Assembly (NCBI GenBank): GCA_018699955.1 | Contig: JABISG010000123.1 | Location: 62,001 to 126,000 of the forward strand | Length of the DNA stretch: 64,000 nucleotides | Origin: Planctomycetaceae bacterium | Lineage (GTDB): Bacteria; Planctomycetota; Planctomycetia; Planctomycetales; Planctomycetaceae | Reading direction: 5' to 3' | In this document: positions 1-9,381 of the stretch, piece after piece | Layout: each line of letters opens with the position of its first letter | How positions within the stretch are numbered: the stretch's first letter is position 1 | Notes under the pieces: model-generated | Seen by the model: the letters and a program-made list of their open reading frames with translations, nothing else | Database searches by the model: none | Told to the model about the DNA's origin: nothing | Program-made: the position numbers and the translations under genes

Positions 1-967
1 GCCAATTGTCACCGAGGTAGACCATGCCGCCGCAGTGTGCGTGACCGCCGCCGGCGACCGAGTGATGATCGTGTGTTTCTCGCGAACTTTGCCAGACGCC
101 CCCGCCCCAGTGAAGGTGGTTGGCAATCGATTGAATGCGACCGTAAGCATACGGGTTGTCGCGTTCGGCGGCACGGCGCTGGCAATACATGCCCGGCACG
201 ATGTGCCACAGGTGAGCAGTGACTGTATTGGCCGTGAACAGGTCGCCGTACTCGTTGAAGTCGGCTCCCCACGGATTGACCATCCCCTCGGCGACCGACT
301 CGAATTTGTGATGAATCGGATGGAATCGCCAGATTCCACGCGTAATGCGAGTCCGTTCGTCTTTCGGAGTTCCCGGCGCTCCGACGAACGAGGGGGTCGA
401 TAGCCCGAGCGCTCCGTATAGCCAGCCGTCCGGTCCCCAATGAAAATTGTTTAGTACGTTGTTCTTCGAAATCTGAAAGCCATCGAGCATGGCAATCGGT
501 TTGGAATCCGGGATGTCGTTTCTGTCGCGATCAGGAATGAATGCCAATTCGGGCGTGTTGGCAATCCAGACGCCGCCATGCCCGACGGCAATTCCCGTCA
601 GATACCGTCCCTTGTCCCAGAAGACCGTGCGTTTGTCGAAGCGGCCGTCGTTGTCTGTGTCTTCCAGAATCAGAATGCGATCCGAACCGCCGTCGGCCTT
701 CCACACGGGATGCGAGTAATTCTCAACAACCCACAATCGGCCCCGGTCGTCAAAGTCAAACGCAATCGGCCGCCGCAAATCCGGCTCGCCCGCAAACAGC
801 GTGACGTGAAACCCCTTCGGCACGGTAATGCGATTCAGCGATTCCGCCGGCGTGAGCGGAATGTCTTTCGGGTCTTGCGAATTGACAACTCCGCGCGGCA
901 AGTCGTCGCCCTGCGCAACAGGAATGCTGGCAGAAATGAGAAACAGGACTGCAAGAATTCGTAGCAC
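1..967 (-). CDS. PVC-type membrane-bound dehydrogenase, N-terminal part (runs off left edge)
   Basis: Only the first 322 residues are present; the gene continues beyond position 1. Translation from the GTG at 965-967 gives a signal peptide (VLRILAVLFLISASIPVA), then the beta-propeller start typical of the planctomycete/verrucomicrobial dehydrogenase family (TIGR02604-type): PKGFHVTLFAGEPDLRRP, then FDDRGRLWVVE and repeated WGPDGWLYGA and NPWGADFNEYGD blades. Family members are secreted PQQ/sugar-dehydrogenase-like propellers, often followed by HEAT repeats and a C-terminal cytochrome c; those parts would lie outside the window. The GTG start is supported by GGAG about 9 bases upstream. It is last in a minus-strand run behind the sulfatase and is separated from it by a strong hairpin. 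Substrate unknown. Confidence 0.88.
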   Translation of the reverse strand, partial: MLRILAVLFLISASIPVAQGDDLPRGVVNSQDPKDIPLTPAESLNRITVPKGFHVTLFAGEPDLRRPIAFDFDDRGRLWVVENYSHPVWKADGGSDRILILEDTDNDGRFDKRTVFWDKGRYLTGIAVGHGGVWIANTPELAFIPDRDRNDIPDSKPIAMLDGFQISKNNVLNNFHWGPDGWLYGALGLSTPSFVGAPGTPKDERTRITRGIWRFHPIHHKFESVAEGMVNPWGADFNEYGDLFTANTVTAHLWHIVPGMYCQRRAAERDNPYAYGRIQSIANHLHWGGGVWQSSRETHDHHSVAGGGHAHCGGMVYLGDNW

Positions 968-1005
968 GGGGAAACTCTCCGGAATAATCAAAACGTAATC
1001 AATTG

Positions 1006-1036
1006 GGGTGCCACTGGCGTGTCGCCAGTGGCACCC
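1006..1036. repeat. Perfect 14-bp hairpin, copy 1 of a dispersed repeat
   Basis: The arms 1006-1019 and 1023-1036 are exact inverse complements with a TGT loop (core CCACTGGCG / CGCCAGTGG). The element lies between the sulfatase stop and the dehydrogenase start on the minus strand and may act as a terminator or mRNA-stability hairpin, although no T-run follows. Related sequence recurs at 21344-21368 and, degenerate, near 63054-63069. Confidence 0.8.
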
Positions 1037-1067
1037 ATCTGGACTGAGAAATCACAAGCCTGAAAGG

Positions 1068-2540
1068 TCAATCGGCCAACTCATACGGATCGCCGAGACG
1101 TTGCATTTCTTTCCGTAGTAAGTCTTCGAGTTCTTTGCGTTTGGTGGCATGCTCCGGTTTGTCAGCAAGGTTGATTTGATTGGAAGCCGGCTTGTGCTTC
1201 AGCAGGGCGGCGACCTCGGCGGCGTGATGTTCGGCGAGAAACTCTTTTGGGTTGTCTCGTAGGTTGAAGAGTTGTGTCTCGCGGACTGTGCCCTCCAGTA
1301 CATCATATTTAATCAGCTTCCAGCCGTCGGTTTTGATGGATCGCATGCCCGGCTTGGTGCCGCCGCAATAGCAGCCATACAGCGTGTCGCGAATTCGCTC
1401 GGTCTTGCCTTCCAGCACGGGACGAAAGCTTTTGCCATCGACAACTTTCGGCACTTCGACGCCCGCCAGGTCACACATGGTGGGGAACACGTCGAGCAGA
1501 TAGTTGTAGCCCGATGTGTTGCTGCCCGGTTTGATTCCCGGCCCGCGGACAATGAACGGGACGCGCCACGTGTGTTCGTAGAGGTTTTGTTTTCCCGTTA
1601 GCCCGTGTCGTCCGACGGCGATTCCGTGGTCGGACGTGTAAAAGATGTACGTGTTGTCGAGTTCTCCCATCGCTTCGAGTTTCTTCAGAACGCGGCCGAC
1701 TTGTTGATCGATGTTTTCGATGCAGGCGTATTCGCGTCCGAGTTCGTTGCGAATTGTTGCTTCGTCCCGCTTTTCCATCACCCCCTGCACTTTGACCTCG
1801 TCTCGCAAGCCGGGGTGTCCGTGATGGAACGGGTGTTTGGGCAAGTAGTTGATTTGCAGCGGTGGCGCATTGGGATTGGGTTTGGTGGGAATGTTGGTGT
1901 TGAATGCGCCGTATTTCTTTGCCAATTCCGGTGTCGCGTTGCGGGGATCGTGCGGGTGAGAGAATCCGAAATAAATCAGGAACGGATCGCGATCGTTGTC
2001 TGCCGCCCGCTGATTCAGGTATTCGACGACCTGATCGCCATGCCATTGGCTTCCGCTCTCCGCCGTGCCGCCTCGTTTGGTGGCGACTTTGCTCACCGTG
2101 AATAGCATATTGGCTTCGTTGAAACTGTTGCCGCGTTTGCAGGTTCGGAAGGTGTCGTAGCCGGCGCGGTTGAAGACGGCCGGCATGCTTTGCTGCGCCG
2201 CTCGCTTGCGAAACATTTTGGTCTGCTGAATGCCCGGCCCTCTGGCTCCCGGAGCGTGCCATAACGTGCGACCGGTCATAATCATCGTTCGCGAAGCCGT
2301 GCAGACTGCTCCAACCCATGCCCCCATGTGGTGGGCGTCGTGAAAGACCATGCCCTCTGCCGCCAGGCGATCGATGTTGGGAGTCTCACAGACCGTGTTG
2401 CCGTAGGCGCTCAGTGTTTCAGGCGACTGATCGTCGGTCAGAATGAACAGGAAGTTCGGCCGTTTGTCGGCTGCCTCGGCCGTGCGCTCGACGGCAGAAC
2501 AAACCAGGCAAGCGGCAATTGCAAGTATTCGTAGAATCAT
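1068..2540 (-). CDS. Secreted sulfatase (alkaline phosphatase superfamily)
   Basis: A 490-residue sulfatase with an N-terminal signal peptide (residues 1 to about 24). RPNFLFILTDDQ (27-38) supplies the paired Asp metal ligands. C-T-A-S-R (Cys80) is the formylglycine site, in the Ala variant of C-x-P/A-S-R, followed by TMIMTGR. YTSDHG and the C-terminal GWKLIKYD region complete the family pattern. The start at 2538-2540 is preferred because it opens directly onto the signal peptide; the frame continues upstream without meaning. It probably removes sulfate esters from polysaccharides in the periplasm, but the substrate cannot be read. Cys80 needs maturation by an FGE or anaerobic enzyme. The only FGE-like domain in this window, in the kinase fusion at 6296-8944, lacks the catalytic cysteines in its C-terminal motif. 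Confidence 0.9.
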   Translation of the reverse strand: MILRILAIAACLVCSAVERTAEAADKRPNFLFILTDDQSPETLSAYGNTVCETPNIDRLAAEGMVFHDAHHMGAWVGAVCTASRTMIMTGRTLWHAPGARGPGIQQTKMFRKRAAQQSMPAVFNRAGYDTFRTCKRGNSFNEANMLFTVSKVATKRGGTAESGSQWHGDQVVEYLNQRAADNDRDPFLIYFGFSHPHDPRNATPELAKKYGAFNTNIPTKPNPNAPPLQINYLPKHPFHHGHPGLRDEVKVQGVMEKRDEATIRNELGREYACIENIDQQVGRVLKKLEAMGELDNTYIFYTSDHGIAVGRHGLTGKQNLYEHTWRVPFIVRGPGIKPGSNTSGYNYLLDVFPTMCDLAGVEVPKVVDGKSFRPVLEGKTERIRDTLYGCYCGGTKPGMRSIKTDGWKLIKYDVLEGTVRETQLFNLRDNPKEFLAEHHAAEVAALLKHKPASNQINLADKPEHATKRKELEDLLRKEMQRLGDPYELAD

Positions 2541-2635
2541 GTTGTTGTTTCCAGTTGTCGTGGGAGTTTGGTCGACTTGATGTCGATCAGTGCGGACCCG
2601 GATGACCGGGATTGTTGGGAGGGTGATCAAGCCCT

Positions 2636-3619
2636 TTAATCGAGACCTTCCAACAGTTTCTTCGCTTCTTCGGCGGCCTTCGTCGCGGTGTAATCGTCGA
2701 TGATCGACTGCAGCCGTTTTCGGGCGACCGTTGTATTGCCCTTCTTGATGAAGACCTTCGCGAGTTTCAATTTGCTCGCGGCGGCGTTTTCGTCCGATTC
2801 CTTGTTGCTCGGTGGCGGATCGGTTTCGGCCGATTTCTTGTTCGCCGGGCTGTCGGCGTTCGCTGCGGGTGTCTCGGGGGGTGACGACTTGGGAGATTTC
2901 GGATCGGATTCCGCCAGATCTGGATGCTCTTGCTCGTAAAGTGGCTTGTAGGGATCGAGCTGCACATTGCGAAACGTCTTCAACACAAACAATTTCCGCT
3001 CGCCACCGCGAGGCGTCGAAATTGTCGTTGTTCCACTCACTCGCAATGGCGTCTCGAAAATGACTTCCTGATTGGGCGTCAGATTGGCCATGTTCAGCAA
3101 CTTCAGCATCACGACGTGCTTCTGGTTTCGGTCGGTCGAACGGCATACCAGGGCGGTCGAACCCTCTTCAACCTGAAGGACCAGGACGCGGCGGATGCCA
3201 CCGATTTGCCCCTCGTGCAGGTGAGCCAGATCCAACTGCGGAACCGGGTAAGTTGTTGGCAGTAGATCAAGTTTCTGCTTGCGGCTATCAATCTCGGCGT
3301 CGATGGCGATTCGTTCGCCGTCCGTCCGCGCCCTTCGCCGCGTCGCGTTCAACTGAGCGATTTCTGAATTCAACGCGCGGCGGATTTGCTTCCGCTCTTC
3401 GACCGACCGATTGAAATAGTCGCGAATTTCCGGCGGGATCTCTGTGATCGCTTCCGGCTCGGGTTCAGTATCGAGGTATGAGCCGCTGGAAGCGGTGTCG
3501 ATGCCGGTGCCGACACCGTTGCCTCCCGACAGATCACTCTCGTCAACAACTCCGTCGCATCCCACACCAACTACGGCCCACGCCGCACAAACGGCTCCAA
3601 TTGCTAATCTGCGTTTCAT
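2636..3619 (-). CDS. Exported protein of unknown function with C-terminal TPR-like helix pair
   Basis: A 327-residue protein I do not recognise. The start at 3617-3619 (MKRRLAIGAVCAAWAV) is chosen because a GGGGGG tract lies just upstream and it gives a clean signal sequence. A Cys follows at VGVGC, but Gly at -3 makes it a poor lipobox. Next come an acidic linker, a charged helical stretch (EERKQIRRALNSEIAQLNA), a beta-rich middle (IGGIRRVLVLQVEEGSTALV), a low-complexity Pro/Ser/Asp/Lys region, and a terminal helix pair (KLAKVFIKKGNTTVARKRLQ) resembling one TPR. It is upstream of the sulfatase on the same strand, about 95 bases away. No catalytic motif is visible. Confidence 0.7.
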   Translation of the reverse strand: MKRRLAIGAVCAAWAVVGVGCDGVVDESDLSGGNGVGTGIDTASSGSYLDTEPEPEAITEIPPEIRDYFNRSVEERKQIRRALNSEIAQLNATRRRARTDGERIAIDAEIDSRKQKLDLLPTTYPVPQLDLAHLHEGQIGGIRRVLVLQVEEGSTALVCRSTDRNQKHVVMLKLLNMANLTPNQEVIFETPLRVSGTTTISTPRGGERKLFVLKTFRNVQLDPYKPLYEQEHPDLAESDPKSPKSSPPETPAANADSPANKKSAETDPPPSNKESDENAAASKLKLAKVFIKKGNTTVARKRLQSIIDDYTATKAAEEAKKLLEGLD

Positions 3620-3771
3620 ATACTGCCCCCCCGCGATAATGAGAACCATTGCGAGCTGTCTCAGAATTCCGGCCGAAATGATGGCGGCCTGTTCTCATCG
3701 TATCGCGACAGCGCGACGCCGTCCACAACCGCCATCGTCGCAGACACTATGATGCCAGGATGAACCATCGC

Positions 3772-3803
3772 GCTGTATTTCAACCAAGCTGTATTTCAAC
3801 CAA
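3772..3803. repeat. 16-bp perfect tandem duplication
   Basis: The unit GCTGTATTTCAACCAA occurs twice back to back (3772-3787 and 3788-3803) in the intergenic space between two divergent genes. It is one of several short tandem duplications in the window. Confidence 0.9.
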
Positions 3804-3901
3804 GCAGCGTATTACAATCAACCACCGCAATTCTGCAAATCGCTTTCCCAGCATGGCCGTTTCGGCCTGCCGGATGTCAACGATTCAACGAGAGGTCTTG
3901 A

Positions 3902-4465
3902 ATGTCTACTGTCACTCACAGAAGTCTCGTCGAATTGGAAGCCGGAATCGACGAGATCCGTCGGTCACCCAAAGATCAAGGTCCGCTCGAATTGATTGTG
4001 TGTCGGTCGGCGGAGAATCAACGGGAGACGCTGGAGAGAGGCGTTCTCGACATCGACGACGGGCTAGTCGGCGACAATTGGAAAGTTCGCCCCAGCACCA
4101 TCAGCGAGGATGGATTGGCACATCCCGATATGCAGATCAACCTGACGAATGTTCGCGCGATTTCTCTCATTGCAGTGGAGCGCGAACGGTGGCAGTTGGC
4201 GGGCGATCAACTTTACGTCGATCTTGACCTGAGCGGCGATAATCTGCCGCCGGGGACTCGGCTCGCAATCGGGTCGGCGATCATTGAAGTCACCGATCAG
4301 CCGCACCGAGGCTGTGCGAAATTCAATGAGCGCTTCGGCAATGCCGCGCTAAAATTCGTTAATTCGCCGGTCGGAATCGAGTTGAATCTACGCGGAATCA
4401 ACGCCCGCGTGGTGAAATCCGGGGAGATTCATCCCGGCGATACTGTGACCAAAACGAAACTGTGA
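3902..4465 (+). CDS. MOSC-domain protein
   Basis: A 187-residue protein made almost entirely of one MOSC (molybdenum cofactor sulfurase C-terminal) domain. Diagnostic parts are LVGDNW (about 55-60), the TDQPHRGCAKF block with the conserved Cys138, and the terminal G-I-N-A-R-V-V...G-x-I-x-x-GD pattern. MOSC proteins bind sulfur or molybdenum-cofactor sulfur through this Cys; bacterial stand-alone members include YiiM-like enzymes. The ATG follows GAGAGG at a good distance. There are no molybdenum genes nearby, so the substrate is open. Confidence 0.85.
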   Translation: MSTVTHRSLVELEAGIDEIRRSPKDQGPLELIVCRSAENQRETLERGVLDIDDGLVGDNWKVRPSTISEDGLAHPDMQINLTNVRAISLIAVERERWQLAGDQLYVDLDLSGDNLPPGTRLAIGSAIIEVTDQPHRGCAKFNERFGNAALKFVNSPVGIELNLRGINARVVKSGEIHPGDTVTKTKL

Positions 4466-4472
4466 CCAAAAT
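4439..4472. repeat. 17-bp imperfect tandem duplication at the MOSC gene end
   Basis: GATACTGTGACCAAAAC is followed directly by GAAACTGTGACCAAAAT. The first copy encodes the last codons of the MOSC protein; the second covers the stop codon and the bases after it, so the duplication reshaped the C-terminus. Confidence 0.75.
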
Positions 4473-4506
4473 GAATCAATGAGGCGACCACTGCTTTAGC
4501 AGTTGC

Positions 4507-6159
4507 TCAGTTCCGATTCTTGGTACTGTTTTGGTCGTCGTTGCTTGGTCCACCTGCTAATTCGCCGCTGTCGTCGTAACGCCGCAAGGCAGGGACCCCC
4601 TGTTCTTCGAGCGCGTTGTCGAGACTGAAATGAGACTCGATACGTACTTTGGCGCCGGTGTGGATCACGTCGAGGTTTGTCATCGCCACCTGATCGCCCG
4701 GCTTCAATCCGCCGGAGATAATCGCCAGATTCCGCAGCGAACGCTCGACCGTGACCTTCCGCTCCTCGACCACACCCTCGAAAATATCGGCCGGCGCAGT
4801 AGAACTGCCGTTTGAACCCGAATTGTTGATGGCCGGTGCCACTTTCTTGATGTTCGTAATTACGAACAATTTGCCGTCGCGAATGACATCGCGCGGCACA
4901 ACGATGGCTTCAGCGATCACTGGTCCTTCGATGCGGGCGTGCACGAACACCGATGGCAGCAGTTTGATATCCTGGTCGATGTTTTCAACGCCTTCGTTTC
5001 TTACGTGGACGAAGACATCGACCGTGCGTGTTGTGACTTCGGCTTCCGGCGCGCGGCGAACAACGTAGCCGACCCAACGTTTGGGGGAGGTCTCATTTTC
5101 CGACAATTCAACCCGCGGCATCTCGCCAGCGAGCAACTTGCGCTCGATCTTGGCGTAATCGTACAACGCTAACGGCAGGGGGATCTCAATTTCGGACGTG
5201 TCGGTCAGTCGGAACAACGGCTCGCCAACATTCACATACTTCCCCAGTTCGACCATCACTTCGCTGACAACACCGGAGAAGGGCGGCCTGACATTGGTCC
5301 GTGCGACGTCGAGTTTTGCCAACTCCAGGTCGGTCTGGTGTGTCTGCTGTTTCTTTTTCAGCAGATCAATACGGATCGGAAACAACGCCTGTTCGTTCTT
5401 GTGCTTAATCGTCGCGTCTTCGTAGCGGGCCAATTCCAACTCGGCGGTCGCCAGTTCGCTGTCGGTGGCAATCTTGCGATCGCGTAGTTTCTTGATTCGA
5501 TCAAACTGCTTCTGGTAAATCTGGTAGTCCTTCTTCACCTTGTTCAGCAGGTTTTCGTTATTTGCCTGCTCTTGTTCAAGGCGTTCCAAATCGGCTGCGT
5601 CTTCCTGGAGGCGGTTCTGTGCCTGCGCGACGCGTTTCGCGTACGTGGCATCGTCGATTTGCAGCAAGAGATCGCCGACGAATGGTTTTGCAGCCCCCGG
5701 ATCGAGCGACTGGTCTCCCGCGTCCGTCACCGGATCGGGACCCTGAACCAATCGTCCCACCTTCAGCCCCTGCTCGATACTGTCTTGGTTTCCTCTTTTT
5801 TGTTGATGGCCACGAACGACCACAATTTCGCCCGCCACCTGTGCATCAATCGTCACTTCACGGTTGGGTCGTGTGGTGCCGAATGCGGTGATGATTTCCT
5901 CAAGGTCCGCTTGCTCGACCTGAAAGGTTGAGATGGTGTAGACCTTTTGCGTCTTCTCCCGGCGCGGAGGCTGCGGTTTCATCCCCGCCAGTCCTATGAA
6001 CCCCCCGATTCCCAAACCGACAAAGGCCGAGCAGAGGACAACACTCAGAAGTACCTTCAACCAGGGGAAGCCGCTGGAATCGTTCGCGGGAGTGGTCATA
6101 TTGCTCTGAATCCGGCTTTCCGGAGGTAACTCGATGGGAAATAGATAAACGCCAAGCAT
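4507..6159 (-). CDS. Membrane-fusion (HlyD/RND periplasmic adaptor) protein, orphan
   Basis: A 550-residue adaptor of the tripartite-efflux type. It has one N-terminal membrane anchor (LLSVVLCSAFVGLGIGGFIG), a first lipoyl half (VTIDAQVAGEIVVV), a long coiled-coil hairpin (about residues 200-290, rich in Glu/Gln/Lys/Leu), the return lipoyl half (RPPFSGVVSEVMVELGKYV) and beta-barrel/membrane-proximal domains ending in GGLKPGDQVAMTN. The second ATG at 6097-6099 (MTTPANDSS) is an equally plausible start and gives a more usual short cytoplasmic tail. Such proteins link an RND or ABC pump to an outer-membrane channel, yet no pump gene is adjacent: the flanking genes are MOSC (convergent) and a kinase. 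An insertion after the first lipoyl half (GHQQKRGNQDSIEQG) makes it longer than most relatives. Confidence 0.85.
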   Translation of the reverse strand: MLGVYLFPIELPPESRIQSNMTTPANDSSGFPWLKVLLSVVLCSAFVGLGIGGFIGLAGMKPQPPRREKTQKVYTISTFQVEQADLEEIITAFGTTRPNREVTIDAQVAGEIVVVRGHQQKRGNQDSIEQGLKVGRLVQGPDPVTDAGDQSLDPGAAKPFVGDLLLQIDDATYAKRVAQAQNRLQEDAADLERLEQEQANNENLLNKVKKDYQIYQKQFDRIKKLRDRKIATDSELATAELELARYEDATIKHKNEQALFPIRIDLLKKKQQTHQTDLELAKLDVARTNVRPPFSGVVSEVMVELGKYVNVGEPLFRLTDTSEIEIPLPLALYDYAKIERKLLAGEMPRVELSENETSPKRWVGYVVRRAPEAEVTTRTVDVFVHVRNEGVENIDQDIKLLPSVFVHARIEGPVIAEAIVVPRDVIRDGKLFVITNIKKVAPAINNSGSNGSSTAPADIFEGVVEERKVTVERSLRNLAIISGGLKPGDQVAMTNLDVIHTGAKVRIESHFSLDNALEEQGVPALRRYDDSGELAGGPSNDDQNSTKNRN

Positions 6160-6295
6160 TATACCCCGTCGATCAAGCCGACAGAAGGGGTAAAAGTTTC
6201 CGCGACTATGTCTACGACACTCGGACTGAATTGGGCTTGAAATTGTTGTTGCTCACTCGTCGTCGATGGCTGGTTGCGAGAGTGAGTGGTGTGGC

Positions 6296-8944
6296 TCAGC
6301 GGTAAGTCCTCGCCGGACGGAACCCACCGGCGGCTTCACGGCTGGCGGGGCCGATTTTGTCGCGACCGACCGACCCCACATCCCGCGCGAGGTAGTTGAA
6401 CGACCCGCCGCGCAACACGCGGCTGATTCCCCGACTCGGTCCCAACGGATCGGTGACAGTAGCTTCGTTGCCGAACGATCCAAACCAGTCTTGGCACCAT
6501 TCGCGGGCATTGCCGTGCATGTCGAACAGGCCCCAGCCATTGGGGAGTTTGCTACCGGCGTGTTCCATGCGACTCGACAGAATGACCGCGTAGCGGGCCA
6601 ACAGCGATTCGTCGTCACCGTGACTGAACGTGGAAGCTGTGCCTGCGCGGCAGGCGTATTCCCATTCCGCCTCGGTCGGCAGGCGGTAGCCGTTGGCCTG
6701 CGAGACGAGTCGCCAGGCACCGTATCTTCGGTCGCGGTTCGACACCTGTTTTTCAGTCCGCTCATAACAGGGCGTCAATCCTTCCCTGCCGCTCAGCCAG
6801 TTGCAGAACAGCACAGCGTCGAACCAGTTGACTCGTCGAATCGGATGCTGTTCGGTGGGACTGAATTCCGTATATGCTCTTTTCCAGAACTTTGGCTTCT
6901 CAGTGTCGGGATAATCGGGATCGTCGATGAATTGCTGAAACTGTGTCCGCGTGACTTCACGGTCGGCCAGCAGAAACGGCTGGGTCAGTGTCACCGTCTG
7001 CTCAATGGCGTCAGTAGCACCGGTGTCTTTGCGAACGAAACTCCCGGCGGGAATCTTCAGCATGCTCATGCCGATGCCGTTGACGTGCCAGTTCATTGTA
7101 TCGGAGGGCGAATTCGAGGGCACGATTTCGGGTAACTTTGCCTGCCATTTCCGCAGTACCCAGGCTGCCGCACTGTGCGTGCCGGTGTCGGGTTGGTTTT
7201 GAAACCAGTCGAGAAGGACTGTCTGCCAGGCTTGCTTCTGTGCATATGTCAGTTCGTTCACAGGAATGCTGCCGACTCCCAGGGATAATCCGGAGCGAAG
7301 CGGGCCGTCACCAATTTCGGCCACAAGCTGAGCCAGCTTCGACAAATCCCCATGCCACCTCGAACACTCTTCAATGAACAGCGTGCGCTGGATCGGGTCG
7401 GCGTTTTGACTACACATTTCCTGCGCTAACAAAGGAGATTTCAGCCACATCGCCAGCATGGCCAGCCGCGCCTTGTGTCGCCAGTCCTGTTCGAGTTCGG
7501 TCGTGTCGGCTGCTTTCTGCAGTGCAGCGACGGCTTTCGTCGGGGACCTGTTCAGGGCCACAACAAGATTGTCAACTTCATCTGGCGAGGCGCCTCCCCC
7601 CTGTGACACCAGGAAGTCAACACGAACGTTGTCGAAGTGTGCGAGCGCGTAGGCCAACGGCAGTTTTCGGGCTTCGTCGTCCGTCTTGAATCGCTTGCGC
7701 AACTCCACCAGCATCATCTCACGTGGGAAAGCATCCAGATCCTTGATTGCATACGGCACGAGGATTTCCCGTGCTGTACTCATCGCCGCAACCGCAGTCT
7801 GCATCTCCTTGCGTTCGCTTTCAGCCTGAGCCGCTGCGATCGCCTCCTGATTGGCAGCGCGCTGGGCAAGAAGCACGCCGCCTGCGATCACCATGACTAA
7901 CAGCACGGTCACAATTGATGACGACACCACCGGATTCCGCCTGCACCACCGCCACGTCCGTTCAACACGAGTCACCGGACGAGCCAGGATTGGTTCCTTC
8001 CTCAGATAGCGCCCGAGGTCTTCCGCCAGCGCCTGTGATGTGCGGTAACGCAGCGCGGGGTCCTTCTCCAAACACTTCAGGCAAATCGTCTCCAGGTCCC
8101 GGGGAACGTTGCCGTTCAGTTTCCGCGGACTGGGTGCGTCTTCGTTGATGACCTGATGCAACAGCATCCGCACGTCGCCCCGGAACGGCCTTTCCCCGGT
8201 GAGCAACTCAAACAATATCGCCCCCAGCGAGTAAATGTCGCTGCGGCGGTCTGCATGGTGTGCTTCGCCGCGTGCTTGTTCCGGTGACATGTAGGCGGGC
8301 GTGCCGAGCACCTTGCCCTCAACGGTCATTGTGATTTCGCCCGTCTCCCGTTTGGCCAGGCCGAAGTCCATCACATGTGGCTCGCCGTGGGCGTCGAGCA
8401 TGATGTTATGCGGCTTCAGGTCGCGGTGAATCACGCCCTGCTCGTGGGCATGATGCAGGGCCTCAGCAATCTTGGCGCACAACGTAGCCGCCTCGTGAAC
8501 CGTCGAGTGTCCGGCAGTCAACTGACTCGACAACGGCACGCCTTCAACGAAATCGCTGACGATGTAAACTTGCCCGTCTTCGCGGCCGACTTCGTGAACC
8601 GCTACAATGCCGGGGTGTTTCAATTGGGCTGCCGACCGCGCTTCCCGCAGGAATTGTTCGGTCTCGGTTTCGTCCAGTTGGCCTTTGCGGGGAATCTTGA
8701 CGGCCACCGTGCGGTCGAGTTCTTTGTCCCGCGCCTTCCAGACAGAGCCAAACGCCCCGGCACCCACCTGCTCGATGAGGTGAAAGTGGCCGATGGTCTT
8801 TTCAGTTGAACCGGCATGCGCAATGGTCTCAGCGTCGGCCAACAAATTGAAGTTGCTGCCGCACGAGGGGCAAGCGACATCTGAGAACTCGGACTGCTCA
8901 ACCAGTTCAATCGGATTCTGGCAGTGTGGACAACGGATATGCAT
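6296..8944 (-). CDS. Ser/Thr protein kinase fused to FGE-sulfatase-like (SUMF1) domain
   Basis: 882 residues. An N-terminal zinc ribbon (C5xxC8, C25xxC28) precedes a Hanks-type kinase (about 50-315): GAGAFGSVW P-loop, Lys83 in AVKIPR, HRDLKPHN with Asp175, DFG at 193-195, and GTPAYMSPEQ activation segment. One membrane segment (about 339-361) follows, then a helical region, then a C-terminal FGE/SUMF1 fold (about 625-882: MLKIPAGSF, REVTRTQF, LPTEAEWEYACRAG, NAREWCQDW, RVLRGGSF). In true copper-dependent FGE enzymes the segment after RGGS[WF] carries the catalytic cysteines; here NYLARDVGSVGRDKIG has none, so this is probably a sensor or binding module. The kinase should be cytoplasmic and the FGE domain outside the membrane. 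Planctomycetes carry many such fusions. Confidence 0.92.
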   Translation of the reverse strand: MHIRCPHCQNPIELVEQSEFSDVACPSCGSNFNLLADAETIAHAGSTEKTIGHFHLIEQVGAGAFGSVWKARDKELDRTVAVKIPRKGQLDETETEQFLREARSAAQLKHPGIVAVHEVGREDGQVYIVSDFVEGVPLSSQLTAGHSTVHEAATLCAKIAEALHHAHEQGVIHRDLKPHNIMLDAHGEPHVMDFGLAKRETGEITMTVEGKVLGTPAYMSPEQARGEAHHADRRSDIYSLGAILFELLTGERPFRGDVRMLLHQVINEDAPSPRKLNGNVPRDLETICLKCLEKDPALRYRTSQALAEDLGRYLRKEPILARPVTRVERTWRWCRRNPVVSSSIVTVLLVMVIAGGVLLAQRAANQEAIAAAQAESERKEMQTAVAAMSTAREILVPYAIKDLDAFPREMMLVELRKRFKTDDEARKLPLAYALAHFDNVRVDFLVSQGGGASPDEVDNLVVALNRSPTKAVAALQKAADTTELEQDWRHKARLAMLAMWLKSPLLAQEMCSQNADPIQRTLFIEECSRWHGDLSKLAQLVAEIGDGPLRSGLSLGVGSIPVNELTYAQKQAWQTVLLDWFQNQPDTGTHSAAAWVLRKWQAKLPEIVPSNSPSDTMNWHVNGIGMSMLKIPAGSFVRKDTGATDAIEQTVTLTQPFLLADREVTRTQFQQFIDDPDYPDTEKPKFWKRAYTEFSPTEQHPIRRVNWFDAVLFCNWLSGREGLTPCYERTEKQVSNRDRRYGAWRLVSQANGYRLPTEAEWEYACRAGTASTFSHGDDESLLARYAVILSSRMEHAGSKLPNGWGLFDMHGNAREWCQDWFGSFGNEATVTDPLGPSRGISRVLRGGSFNYLARDVGSVGRDKIGPASREAAGGFRPARTYR

Positions 8945-9381
8945 AGTATGGCGACTGGCTTCGCGCGTCCTGCTATTTGGTGCGATGAATGTGGGACTTC
9001 GTTGACAGAAAATGTAGACTGGTGATTAGCGTACACCTTCAAGAGGAATTGTTCCAGCACGAGTTTTTGGGAGTTCCCTAAATCCGATGCGGGCATCAAG
9101 TCATAGTAAGTCGCGCGGCAATGTGATGGTGCAATTACCGTTCTCCATCTGTCGTGTAAATCGTGTCTGCCCGGCCGCGACTGAGCTCGAGGACAAGGTA
9201 GTGGCTTCGATTGTTACTGCACCCCGTCACCAAATTCACGGGCGATCGGCTTGCAGAAATTGACGCGCGGGGCGACTATAAGGGGTCATGGCCACGATCC
9301 CGGTTGATGATTCCGTGGGTTGTGGCTGAAGCGTTGCCTTGATTTGAATTCACCCTGCCCGAAACTGACGGAGTTTCCCGT
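8945..9381. other. Intergenic region between divergent genes, nothing recognised
   Basis: 437 bases between the kinase-FGE gene (minus) and the PhyH gene (plus). It must carry both promoters, but I see no convincing -35/-10 pair, hairpin or conserved RNA. Confidence 0.5.
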
